Assembly: GCA_021401465.1 (NCBI GenBank)
Contig: JADDMT010000025.1
Span: 248,001 to 312,000 of the forward strand
Length of the DNA: 64,000 nt
Source: Teratosphaeria epicoccoides
Lineage: Eukaryota > Ascomycota > Dothideomycetes > Mycosphaerellales > Teratosphaeriaceae
Reading direction: 5' to 3'
Under the pieces are notes generated by a model. That model ran no database searches. It saw nothing but the letters and a program-made list of their open reading frames with translations, and was not told where the DNA came from. Below, piece after piece: positions 20,318 through 30,051 of the stretch. Each line of letters opens with the position of its first letter. The first letter of the stretch is position 1. Made by a program: the position numbers and the translations under genes.

Positions 20318-22273
20318 TCAAGCCTCACCTTCTCCTTGTTCCTCATCTTCACCCGCCTCCCTCCTCCTCGCCTCAAACCACTTCTCCCACTCCACCGCAC
20401 AAACCGCACACCCCACATGCTCCAACGGATGCTCCTCCTCACCCACCTCGCTACCCGGACCAGCACTGCCCCTCCCGCCCCCCGCCATCGCCTTCGCGCT
20501 CTCTCCCCTCCAGGAATCCGGCGGCGAAGAATCCAAAATCGGACTCAACCCCCCAAATCGACTGAAACTCCCACTCGGCTCTCCAGCAGTCTTCGACGGA
20601 TACTTGCTCTCAAACTTCGACTTCGTAATGAAGAACGAATCCCTCGTATTCTGCAGCGGCTGGCTCACGTGCCCCTCGTCCCGTAAATGCTTGTGGTAAA
20701 CGTCGACGGAGTCGCGATGGGTCTTGAAGTGCTCGTCTTCTTCTGCCAAGTTTGACAGACGCCGGGATTGGTGAGCGGCGGCGGCGAAGAAAGGGATGCT
20801 CATGTAGTCTGCCCCGGAAGTTGGGACCGTGGCGGAGCGAAAGCGTGAGAGGGCGTCTTTGACGCGGAGTTCGACGAGATCCTCGCGCTCTTCATTTTGG
20901 TCGTCTTCTTCTGTGGGACTTTGGTTGGCGCCGTCGTCTTCTTCGACATTGCCATTATCAGCATCCGGATCATAGTGAGGCGTCTGGGGCGCTGAGGCCC
21001 GAGCAGATGAAGGATGCGAGCCACGATTGGAAGAGGAGGCGGTAGTATTAGGGGGTCCGGGCGGGTACTCTGTGATGGGACTGGAGACAGCGGCTTGTCG
21101 TCTGTCGTGACCATTGTCCACATTGAGAAGGGGCAGGTATTGCCATTGTGCATTGCCAGCATCACCTTGCTCCCGCTCCCACGACCAGGCAGTCAGCTTG
21201 GTCTTCACGTGAAGCATAGGAGAGTCCGGCGTGGAGATCAAAGTTTCTACCCGCGATTCTGCAAGCTCGCTCGCTTCTTGAACGCCTGGCTCCTCGAACA
21301 ACGTCACGTCATCGTCCGAAGTCGAGACCGGCGGCTCCTCCCAGACCATCTGTAGCGTGCTGGAGCCTGGTGTCACGACCGTCTGCGCAGTCTTGGTAGA
21401 TTGCTTGTCATGCTCGTCCTGTCTGTAACGAGCTGCGGGATGCTGATACACTGTGTTGAGCTTAGGCGACTCCGCCCTCCGCACGCTGCAAGCAGTAATG
21501 GCGCACTCCGCTGGGGCAGCCTTAGCTGAGATGGGGTGATGGAAGCGCAGGCGGCCTTGTTGTCTCGTGTAAGAGCTCATTGAAGAGGCGCGTCTGCGTG
21601 GGACTGCTTCAATCAGTTCGTGGCGATCGTGGCGGTCGCGGGCCATCTCTGAAGTGGAGGCCATCTTGCGGACTGTAGCACTATCCTCAGTGGCGGGCAC
21701 GTACTCCCCGTTCTTGAGAGCACGGCTGCCGTCCTGACCCTGGGTTCGATCTTCGTCGGTGACATCGCTATCTTCTACATCCCGAGCTTCTTTGCCTTCA
21801 GGCACATTACATAAATCACGTGGTGCACAGGCTAAAGGTGTCGCTCCATCGTCGCTGTCACTTGGTGTCTTGCCATCATCGTCGACTCGAGTACTAGCCA
21901 ATTCAGTTGCGAGATCATCAGAATCGCCGTTGAGAGCAGCTCGCAAAGTCATATGATCTGAGTCATCGTCGGTGTGGACGTTTGACACCGAGTCATCGGC
22001 ACTGGCGTTATGTGCGGCTGTGCAGGTACAATCATCAGCCGTCTCGTCCTCTTCACGATCATCCGTCGCCTCGTTGCTGATAATTTCAGCACCAATGCTC
22101 CCCGCCCGAACCTTGGCAGACAGCGCAGAGCTGTCGCAGCCTCGGGCCACAATAGTCCTGGAGCGAGCGTCGTCTGACTGACTTCGGCCTCCATTTTCAT
22201 CCCCGAGCTCTGCCTCGAGGCTTTCCCAAGCAACGCGCGAAGATTCATGCTGGATTTGGAAATGCGATGACAC
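20318..22273 (-). CDS. Large disordered protein with conserved C-terminus, unknown function
   Basis: A minus-strand frame is open from 22300 to a stop at 20318 (about 660 codons). It has no ATG at its head. An in-frame ATG at 22334-22336 lies 11 codons upstream of TAG at 22301-22303, immediately before the open stretch; the first internal ATG is about 105 codons in (MTLRAALNGDSDD). Most of the protein is acidic, Ser/Asp/Glu-rich and probably disordered. The last 180 residues look more ordered, with TSGADYMSIPFFAAAAHQSR, DEHFKTHRDSVDVYHKHL and a terminal EHVGCAVCAVEWEKWFEARR. The start may lie in an exon belonging to the minus-strand frame at 22352-23283. Function unknown. Confidence 0.55.
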   Translation of the reverse strand: MSSHFQIQHESSRVAWESLEAELGDENGGRSQSDDARSRTIVARGCDSSALSAKVRAGSIGAEIISNEATDDREEDETADDCTCTAAHNASADDSVSNVHTDDDSDHMTLRAALNGDSDDLATELASTRVDDDGKTPSDSDDGATPLACAPRDLCNVPEGKEARDVEDSDVTDEDRTQGQDGSRALKNGEYVPATEDSATVRKMASTSEMARDRHDRHELIEAVPRRRASSMSSYTRQQGRLRFHHPISAKAAPAECAITACSVRRAESPKLNTVYQHPAARYRQDEHDKQSTKTAQTVVTPGSSTLQMVWEEPPVSTSDDDVTLFEEPGVQEASELAESRVETLISTPDSPMLHVKTKLTAWSWEREQGDAGNAQWQYLPLLNVDNGHDRRQAAVSSPITEYPPGPPNTTASSSNRGSHPSSARASAPQTPHYDPDADNGNVEEDDGANQSPTEEDDQNEEREDLVELRVKDALSRFRSATVPTSGADYMSIPFFAAAAHQSRRLSNLAEEDEHFKTHRDSVDVYHKHLRDEGHVSQPLQNTRDSFFITKSKFESKYPSKTAGEPSGSFSRFGGLSPILDSSPPDSWRGESAKAMAGGGRGSAGPGSEVGEEEHPLEHVGCAVCAVEWEKWFEARRREAGEDEEQGEGEA

Positions 22274-22351
22274 AGTCGTATGCGTGTGAACGTCTCCTTG
22301 CTAGGGATTTCCGGCTTGCGTAGTGGTCGCAGGCATACCCGTCATATCTCC

Positions 22352-23283
22352 CTAGGATCGGCGGTCATCTGATGCGGTGCTCGTCCGTTGCAGAGTAAGA
22401 TCAGAAGCGGACAAGTCATCCTCAAAATGAGCTTTCTTCCTCTTGTAGTGATAGCAGTCAGTCGCCGGCGGACTCTTTGGTGGCGAGGTAGCAAGCGCGC
22501 TCTTTAATGGCATCTTCTTGGATGGCACTGAGGAGGATCGCTGTTGGGACGTTGACCTAATGAGCTTCGGTACACGCTCTGCGAGATCTGAAGGCTGATA
22601 CCATGGCAAGATCTGCCACGAATGCTCTTCGGAGTCGACGGCAACCTCGTCAGCGGCGTCCTCAGGCACGATTGACAACTTGTCCTGAAAGCATTTCAAG
22701 TGCTCGTCCACAGCAGCCACTAATGTTGACGGGCGCTCGCCGGGATCAAGACACTCGAAAATGTCCGTGGTCCCGGTTCCAAAAGATTTGGTGCGAAGAG
22801 TGTCCAGGCCGGATGGTATAGGCCGTGGGCCCCCCTGCCCGAAAGTCCCTTCGTCATTGTTTGCAGGTAGTATCCATGTGTTGGCCGGGGTCAGCCCACC
22901 GGTGGGTCTGCGCCATGGGATGTTGTCTCCAACATCGTTGTCGGTGTCGTCTTCGTCGTCTTCAGCAGCACTGGTGTCACTTCCTCGCCGGCTATCCGTG
23001 GGCGATCCTTCCGAAATATGCGGCGGAGACCTTTGAGCGGCTTCTCTTGGCCCGACGACATGGACTTCATGGATGTTGACCTCAGGAACATGGGTCTCTC
23101 TTGTGTTGGCAGACCCTGACGCTGACGATCGTGGCAATCGTTTAGCCATCGCTGGTACTCCACCGACTGGGCCAACTTGACGTCCTGTTCCTTGTGCGTC
23201 TTTTTGTTGTCGAAGTGGAGGTAGATTATCAGACCGGCTATGGCCGTGAGACACATGCCGCCCTGCTGCTTGACAATCCGCAA
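22352..23283 (-). CDS. Uncharacterised protein with N-terminal hydrophobic segment, gene structure unresolved
   Basis: Two overlapping minus-strand frames both look coding, in different parts. From about 23283 to 23000 the frame starting MRIVKQQGGMCLTAIAGLII (a probable membrane segment or signal anchor) is convincing (EYQRWLNDCHDRQRQ, then a basic GLRRIFRKDRPRI). From about 22980 to the TAG at 22352 the neighbouring frame is convincing (DDEDDTDNDVGDNIPWRRPT, SWQILPWYQPSDLAERVPKL, YHYKRKKAHFEDDL). I found no canonical intron that joins them in phase, so there is either an unusual intron, a frameshift in the sequence, or decay. The 78-bp gap to the next minus-strand frame leaves open that both belong to one gene. 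Confidence 0.45.
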
Positions 23284-24398
23284 CTTTGCGGTGCACCTGA
23301 GTCGCAGGTGGCAAGGCCTCTTGCTCGCTGTCAGGTCTTGGTGGTCGCTGCGATGAACGGTCCATACACAGTATTAGACGTCGCAGCAGCTCGGAGGTAA
23401 GTCGCAGGTCTAGCTGCAGCAGTGATTGGGTCAGACGACAGATTTCATTAGCCGTGTCAAACAGGCGTTTCAATGAGTGGATCTTGATCCACCCTTGATG
23501 ATGGTCTCCTCTGATGGCTGAGCCGCAGGCGTATGCTATCACCTGAATAGGATGCAGCTACATGCGCGGGATCGATGTCAAGGTGGATGAAAGGTCGATG
23601 AATGATGCTACATATGTCCGAGGGTCCGGTGTTGGTCGAAGAGCTTTGGTGATGTCAAGGTACAGGCAAGTAAGGTAAACAGAATGGCACCGACGCTCTT
23701 GCTTGCTGGCATACGGCAAGCACCGCGCCGTACGATTACCGACTTCCACCTCCCATTGCGAGTGCAAGGTTGCAAGCACCCTCGAACCAAGCGCAACAGC
23801 GAGGTCACCTGACTGACCCAGCCGTCTCACCGTGTCGAGGGGTATTGACTTCTGCTTGTCACCCGGTCGTTTGGACTCTGGAGACTCGACTGATGCATTC
23901 GGGCGACGAGATTGATAGCGATATGTTCCCCTGACCTTCTGATCGACTTGCTCAACGGGCCATCAATTGCAGGAGGCATCACGCCTTCGATGGGCTCCCG
24001 GCAATGACGCCCTTGCAAGCCTTGACGGTGAGAGTCCGGTCGGCAGCGAATGTCGAGTCGAGTCTACCGGAGCATCCCGAGCACGTGATTACATTACCTG
24101 ATCTTCCGCTTGCCTCCCTCGTGGGATCCATCACGGCTTGGCACTGCACGTGACAGTATGGCGGCTGTTCCCGTGCTGCGCCGAATCACCGAACCGCCGA
24201 ACGACGCCAGCGATTCGCACTTGCCTCGATCTCGTAGCGTTTTTCGCTTCTTCTACAACCACTTCCACTTCCAGTCGTTCTTTCCTCGGCGGCATTCTGT
24301 CGTCACGATTGCATGCGCCGCCGTGGCCCGCACGTGGCGAGACCAGAGATCCTGCACTTGAATAGACACTCTATCTCGCTTTCACACATCCGCACGCG
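23284..24398. promoter_or_regulatory. Divergent intergenic region upstream of the poly(A) polymerase gene
   Basis: About 1.1 kb separating a minus-strand gene from the plus-strand TRF4-like gene. The minus-strand frame that is open to 23542 may add 5' coding or leader sequence here. No other gene or repeat is supported. Confidence 0.35.
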
Positions 24399-26762
24399 AT
24401 GGGTGACCGCTACCAACCCAGATACCGCGGGCACCCGAGAAACGACGAGTACAGAGATACCAGATACGCTGGAAGATACGACACATACGACAGACACGGT
24501 GGCCATGATCACTACAGCGATGATCGCTTTCGCTGGCGCGACGGCTCTTACGACCGCGAGCCGCGTCGCGATCATTATGATCGCGAGCCACACCTACGCA
24601 ATGACACCGAGTTCAATTTCCGCGGGGCAGCGGAGCGACACCCGTCGCAAGGTACCCGCCCTCAGCGCACCTTCGATTTTCGCGCGCCCGGCCCACAAGC
24701 TCCGAAATTTCCGCCTGCCGACCAGCTTGCCCCACCAAAGCGCGAGAACGGTGCTGCGAAGCGTGAAGGTCCAGGGCGTGCTGGACGAGGAGGCTCTGGA
24801 ACCCACGCCCGAAATAGAGCCTCATGCGGAGCTGGAGGCCCAGGCCGAAGGACGTTCGCGCCCAAGGCAGCGCACAGCCGCAACATTCTCAGGAATTATG
24901 GGCGTGAACCTACTCCCGAGCAGCTCGAGGGTATGAACGCGGACGGCCGGGAGCGCTTCAAAGATGTGGAGTCGAATAGCGAAGCGGAAATGGCTGACGT
25001 CACCAATGCCCACCATGACTATGAGCCAGCTCCGCCCAAGCGCTTGAAAGTTGATGCTCCGGCTGAGAACGCAGCGCCGAAATGGTCTAATCCAGATCCC
25101 TATACAGCATTACCGCCACCTGAGACGCTGGGTGCTCCGAAAAAGGACATTGTCCAAGTTATTCGCAAGGCAAAGATTGATGCTGCGGCCAAGGTCGATT
25201 CCTCTTCAGCAGTCAAGGACAATGCTGACTTCATCTCGCTCAATTTCAACGACGACTTCGTCAATGGCGATGCCAGCGATGAGATTAGTGGCGCTTTGAC
25301 CAGCAAGCAAGCCCCACCGAATGCGCCAAAGGGGCCTTCTGGATACAGCCATCGCGAATCACTATACCATGTCAGCAGTGTACCAAAGGCTCAAGCTCCC
25401 TCTGCTCACATTGCCTTGCCAGCTTTGCCAGAGCCTCCCGCGGTCAACTCGGCGCCTCCAGTCAAAGCCAATGGCGGGCTCCCGCTGGCCCCACAGGGCT
25501 TTGTCCTGCCGACTGACGAAGAGCTTGCGGAGCAGATTGCAAACACCGACGGGAAGCGCAAGAGGAGCGAGGACGCAGACGTCGACAGCGACATAGTCGA
25601 TGAGTGGGTATCCGTTGGCCCTGACTCGGCGCCATGGTGCAAGCTTGACCATTCCTTCACCGCGCACACTGGCTTTCGGCTTCAAAAGGAGATCATCGAC
25701 TTCTACGAATTCGTGAAGCCGTATGAATACGAGGAGGCTGTCCGTCACCAGCTCATTGAACGCGTCCAGGCGGCCCTGCGTTCCTGCGCCGCCCCCGGCG
25801 CAAGGAGTACAAATATCAAATGCTTCGGTTCTTTCGCCGCCGGCTTGTACCTACCAACTGCCGACATGGACCTGGTAGCCATATCTGATAAGTTCGCGGC
25901 CTCAGGCAGGCCGAGCTTCGCACAGATCAGGCCCCACATGCAGAAAGTGGCTGCCGGAATGGAGCAAGCAGGGCTCGCCCGTCCGCGTAGTGTCAACGTG
26001 GTGTCCAGGGCCAAGGTACCAATCATCAAATTCAAAGATAAGCTCACTGGTATACACGTTGACATTTCATTTGAGAACAACACCGGTACCGATGCCATCA
26101 CGACTTTCGAGACTTGGAAGGTCCAATATCCTGCCATGCCTGTTATTGTGGTGATCATCAAGCAGTTGCTTGCGATGCGGGGCCTCAACGAGGTCTTTTC
26201 TGGTGGTCTTGGGGGCTTCAGCATCATTTGCCTGGTTGTGAGCATGATGCAACTCATGCCAAGACTTCAGCACGGCAAAATCGAGCCGCAGTCTCGCTAC
26301 GGCGACCTTCTGCTCACCTTCCTTGACCTGTACGGCAGCAGGCTCGACCACGAGCGCGTCGGCATCAGACTCAACCCGCCAGGCTACTTTGATAAGAGAA
26401 TTGAAAAGCGCATCGGCAACCCCCAGAGATTGACGATCATAGATCCGAATAGAGCTGACAACGATATCTCTGGTGGCACTCATAGGATCGCGGAAGTGTT
26501 TGACGTCTTCAAAAAGGCACACTCCAGGATTCAACAGCGGCTGGCCAAGATTCGCGAAGGCAAGGATGTGGAGGGCAGTATACTGGCATGTGTTTTGGGC
26601 GGGAACTACGGGTCCTTCATGCGTCAGCGAGACAACCTGAGTCGGATACAGCGCCACCGCCCCGTCACCCCACCTTCACCGCCTACCAGCATGCACCACC
26701 CAAAGCACAGAGCTATGTCTACTGCTGAAACGCAGCAGAAGCCGAAAAGTCGACGGAGGTAG
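24399..26762 (+). CDS. Non-canonical poly(A) polymerase, TRF4/Cid14 type
   Basis: Single-exon, 787 aa. Such enzymes add short oligo(A) tails to aberrant nuclear RNAs in the TRAMP complex, marking them for the exosome. The N-terminus (1-110) is rich in Arg, Tyr, Asp and Gly and probably disordered. The nucleotidyltransferase core has GSFAAGLYLPTADMDLV near 477-493, carrying the first two catalytic Asp in D-M-D, and IHVDISFEN near 550 for the third. VIIKQLLAMRGLNEVFSGGLGGFS is the hallmark helix after the catalytic domain. The PAP-associated region follows (YGDLLLTFLDLYG, LTIIDPNRADNDISGGTHRI). The C-terminus is basic. It most resembles Trf4/Pap2 and S. pombe Cid14 rather than canonical Pap1. 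Confidence 0.93.
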   Translation: MGDRYQPRYRGHPRNDEYRDTRYAGRYDTYDRHGGHDHYSDDRFRWRDGSYDREPRRDHYDREPHLRNDTEFNFRGAAERHPSQGTRPQRTFDFRAPGPQAPKFPPADQLAPPKRENGAAKREGPGRAGRGGSGTHARNRASCGAGGPGRRTFAPKAAHSRNILRNYGREPTPEQLEGMNADGRERFKDVESNSEAEMADVTNAHHDYEPAPPKRLKVDAPAENAAPKWSNPDPYTALPPPETLGAPKKDIVQVIRKAKIDAAAKVDSSSAVKDNADFISLNFNDDFVNGDASDEISGALTSKQAPPNAPKGPSGYSHRESLYHVSSVPKAQAPSAHIALPALPEPPAVNSAPPVKANGGLPLAPQGFVLPTDEELAEQIANTDGKRKRSEDADVDSDIVDEWVSVGPDSAPWCKLDHSFTAHTGFRLQKEIIDFYEFVKPYEYEEAVRHQLIERVQAALRSCAAPGARSTNIKCFGSFAAGLYLPTADMDLVAISDKFAASGRPSFAQIRPHMQKVAAGMEQAGLARPRSVNVVSRAKVPIIKFKDKLTGIHVDISFENNTGTDAITTFETWKVQYPAMPVIVVIIKQLLAMRGLNEVFSGGLGGFSIICLVVSMMQLMPRLQHGKIEPQSRYGDLLLTFLDLYGSRLDHERVGIRLNPPGYFDKRIEKRIGNPQRLTIIDPNRADNDISGGTHRIAEVFDVFKKAHSRIQQRLAKIREGKDVEGSILACVLGGNYGSFMRQRDNLSRIQRHRPVTPPSPPTSMHHPKHRAMSTAETQQKPKSRRR

Positions 26763-27900
26763 CACCGCGCTTTGGACTGGGATGGCTACGTGGCAAGTGG
26801 ACAATTGTGGACAATTGTGGACGTTTTTGGACGATTGGCAAGTCTCTCCTGAGACAGGCTAACCGCGAGCAGAAGCGCACACTCGTCAGGAGCAATTGCA
26901 CGACAGAACATGAACATGGCGCGAAGCAGGACTGCACTACCCACGGACATAATTACACGGTAACGTGGCTACACTGCTTATGATTACTTGTTTGATCGCG
27001 TTCGGTGTTGATACCCTGTACGACTAGCCATTCTTCTATAGGTCGGCTCCACCTTCGCCTCCGAATGCTGCGACGAGCTTCTCGCCTCCCACGGGCTTGC
27101 GCTTTTCCAGGGCCTCTCTAGCACAAACGTCGAGCACTCGCTGACAGCTTGCCCTCGACGGGCGGCCATGTGTACAATACTGATCAAGCAGCTGTTCAGC
27201 GCAAGCGCGTCTTAGGAGTTTGTGCTGCGCACTTGTCAGAGCGATATTGCCTGACACCCTCGGAGCTGCCTCCACAGCGACGAGGGCTTTTTCTCATCGG
27301 AACACCTGCTGGTCGCAGGTGGCCGGGGAGGGGAGGACAGTGGCGGGTGTTGGACGGTCTGAGCCATTGTCACTGGTGTGCAGCGTGGGGGGGTGTATGA
27401 AGGAGACCGCGAAATTTGATCATACAGTCATTGCAACAGTGAACAGACTGGGTCGACTGATCGATGCATGGAGTGTGAAGGCGGTCAGGTGGACCAAAGT
27501 CTTCCGCACTGAGAGATAGTCAAAACCCTCCACAAGCAGCCAACCACGTCAACAAGCGGTTTTTCGTAACCCTGAGTAGTCGCATGTACATAGTTATGGG
27601 CCGACTGATTGGTTGAGAGCAGCACTTTGATATGATCACGTCCTCGCACCTCTGGATTAGGTTCGGGGACACAGAACAGCACGCTGCCTACGTGAACTAC
27701 CTCCTACGGGGTCGAATCTTTGTTTGGTCCTCAAGTAGTACCAAGCGACTTTCGTCTGCCAAACCCGGCGGTAGCCGGTCACCACGGCGACTTGGCCCCG
27801 CTTTTCTTGTCAACAACTTTTGGAACCTTTGGTTCGTTAGATCGAAGCACAGCTTATTACACAACACGGCGAAAGGACGGAACAACACGAATAAGCAGAC
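26763..27900. other. Intergenic region with short direct repeats
   Basis: About 1.1 kb. Just after the poly(A) polymerase stop lies a tandem of TGGACAATTG units (26798-26833). A minus-strand frame at about 27300-27036 looks weakly protein-like (KLLRRACAEQLLDQYC) but has no ATG and no clear exon partner. The remaining sequence before 27901 must hold the promoter of the Cut12-type gene. Confidence 0.35.
26798..26833. repeat. Short tandem repeat containing ACAATTGT palindromes
   Basis: Two perfect 10-bp copies of TGGACAATTG followed by degenerate copies (TGGACGTTTT, TGGACGATTG) in the 3' flank of the poly(A) polymerase gene. Each perfect copy contributes to the 8-bp palindrome ACAATTGT. Confidence 0.7.
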
Positions 27901-30051
27901 ATGGAGTCGCCGGCCGCGGTTCTGTTACCACAAGTAGACGCCAGCATGCTGGATCTTCAAGGACCGCCCAGCTCACCTTTCGTTACTGAGGTCGAGAGCA
28001 GAAACCCAAGCAAGCAGTGGAATCCTGAGACGAGCAACAGCGTCGGAGAAGAAATCGATCTGCTTGGTTCGCCCACGAAGGCGCCGACTCGAGAGTTTAT
28101 TGAGGATATGGAGTGCATACCTGAAGAGCCTGTCGCCTGGGCCTCCGCCTTGCCACACACAGAAGACAAGGAGAACATCCCGCATGACGAGCCCACCGCG
28201 ACACTGAAGAAGACATTCGCATCGCCTCAGAAGCATTCAACGCCCGAGCGCGTTCCACTCAAGCCCAGCACACCTGAGCCTGTCAAGGGTGGCCGACGAG
28301 GCAGTACCGATTCTGACCTCATGCCCCCGCCAACAACAACCCACAAGGCCCATACCACACCGAAGAGGACGCCATTGAGACCTTCCAAGAGCTCTGCCAA
28401 TATTCCCAAGACATTGACCCGTATGAACTCGCACGACCGCGCTGCAGCCACAGGACAGACTCCAAGCGCATTTCAAGCTGGTCTCGACATGCGCAACACT
28501 GCCGTTCCTGCACAGAGTGCGGCGAGCGTCGACGACACCTGCTACAGCACTTTCTCTGAAGTGCCAGAGATGACTTTGTTTGCTAAGCTCGGTCAGAGTC
28601 CTGCAAAGCGCGGCGGCATGTCTGCCACGCCTGGTGTTGCCGGTTCTACCTACACTACTCCGCGCACAGCGCGGAAACGCTCCTCGCCGTCTCGATCGCC
28701 TTCCCCGACCCCTCGCAGACAAAGGGCGCATACTATGCAGAGCCAGGACGGCACAACCTCCTTCTTGATTGACTTTACGCAGCAGATGGAGTCGGTGGGT
28801 GGCTATCGGCAGGGTTCACCCGCCAAGTCAACAACACAGCCCAACCTGCTGCAACACCTCAACAGCCAACGCTCACCACACAAGGGATCGCGTCAGACCC
28901 ATGCCACGCCGACGAGGCCGAACAACATCCTCAATCTACTGGACTTTGAGCTACCTCCAGCGCCTACTCCCAGATCCATTCCTACCATCACCGTCCGTGA
29001 GCTCGAATCTCTGAAGTCGTCCTATCTATCTCAGATCTCGTCTCTGAAAGCTACCCTCAGCGGTCGCGAGGCGGAAGTCGAGAGTCTCAAGCGCGCAGTA
29101 GGCGACGCCGAGAGGCGAGTCGGCGAGGCCCAAGAGGCATTGCGGGAAGAGAAGTGCAGGCGCGAGCATGTAGAGCAAGAGAAGGCTGGCTGGGAGAGGC
29201 GAGGACAGGAAGTGGAAAATGTGCTGAAAAACGTCAAGGAGGAGGTGCTGAAGAGCGAAGCGGAGAGGGAGGACTTACTGCGCAAGATGGAGGATACTGA
29301 GCGGCGCGTTGAGGAGGCAGCGGCGCGCGCTGCTAAGGCTGAAGAGCGTTTCGCCGATGCGCTTGCCGCTCGGGCTGAGGGTGGCAGCTCTGATGCCAAC
29401 GCAGTGGAGGAGCAGGTGCAGCGTCTGTTCGACGCGCAGATCGACTCCAAGATCGAGCAAGTCAGCCGCGAGCTGCATGCCGTCTACAAGGAGAAGCACG
29501 AGCGCAAGGTAGCCACTCTGAAGAAGAGCTACGAGGCCCGCAGCGAGAAGAAGTGCGCAGATCTCCAAGCGCGTCTTGCGAGTCTCGAGAAGCAGAACGA
29601 CGACCTCCTGGCAGCCAGGGATTCGACGTTCTCGGGTCCCGTGCCCGATGCAAGCGCTGAGGCGGAGCTCAAGGCGCAGATCGAAGAGCAGAGAGCTGTT
29701 GTCTTACGGCTGGAGCAGGAGATGTGCACCTCGCGACAGCAGCAAGATCAGCTCGTGCGTGAATTGCAGCAGGAGCGTATTGAGAAGGGCGATCTGGTGG
29801 CCGCTGTTGATGAGATGCTTCTCCTGCAGTCTGATACCGGTCCGGCGCAGGGCGCCATCAGTGTTGTCGAGGATTTCAGGAAGAGCATTGGTCGGCCGAC
29901 GGCGCTCAGACCACCCGGCGCTGCGGCTGGGGGCGTGAGCAGGATTGGTGGACTGGCAGGTCATGGAAGGAGTGGCAGTAGTGGGAAGTCTAGGATGTTG
30001 GCGAATATTGAGAGGATGGGGAGGCAGGGTGGCACTGGCTCGTTCGAGTAG
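27901..30051 (+). CDS. Spindle-pole-body-associated protein, Cut12 type
   Basis: Single-exon, 716 aa. The N-terminal 300 residues are Ser/Thr/Pro-rich with many SP/TP sites (TPKRTPLRPSKSS, SPSRSPSPTPRRQR), likely targets of proline-directed kinases such as Cdk1. Then come a TSFLIDFTQQMES block and LLDFELPPAPTPRSIPTITVRELESLKSSYLSQI, which opens a long coiled coil (about 365-630) with heavy E/R/K heptads. I recall this combination from filamentous-fungal proteins annotated as Cut12 (Pfam PF11500); Cut12 in fission yeast links the spindle pole body to Plo1 and Cdc25 control of mitotic entry. Assignment to Cut12 function is by family only. The tail is Gly/Ser/Arg-rich. Confidence 0.8.
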   Translation: MESPAAVLLPQVDASMLDLQGPPSSPFVTEVESRNPSKQWNPETSNSVGEEIDLLGSPTKAPTREFIEDMECIPEEPVAWASALPHTEDKENIPHDEPTATLKKTFASPQKHSTPERVPLKPSTPEPVKGGRRGSTDSDLMPPPTTTHKAHTTPKRTPLRPSKSSANIPKTLTRMNSHDRAAATGQTPSAFQAGLDMRNTAVPAQSAASVDDTCYSTFSEVPEMTLFAKLGQSPAKRGGMSATPGVAGSTYTTPRTARKRSSPSRSPSPTPRRQRAHTMQSQDGTTSFLIDFTQQMESVGGYRQGSPAKSTTQPNLLQHLNSQRSPHKGSRQTHATPTRPNNILNLLDFELPPAPTPRSIPTITVRELESLKSSYLSQISSLKATLSGREAEVESLKRAVGDAERRVGEAQEALREEKCRREHVEQEKAGWERRGQEVENVLKNVKEEVLKSEAEREDLLRKMEDTERRVEEAAARAAKAEERFADALAARAEGGSSDANAVEEQVQRLFDAQIDSKIEQVSRELHAVYKEKHERKVATLKKSYEARSEKKCADLQARLASLEKQNDDLLAARDSTFSGPVPDASAEAELKAQIEEQRAVVLRLEQEMCTSRQQQDQLVRELQQERIEKGDLVAAVDEMLLLQSDTGPAQGAISVVEDFRKSIGRPTALRPPGAAAGGVSRIGGLAGHGRSGSSGKSRMLANIERMGRQGGTGSFE

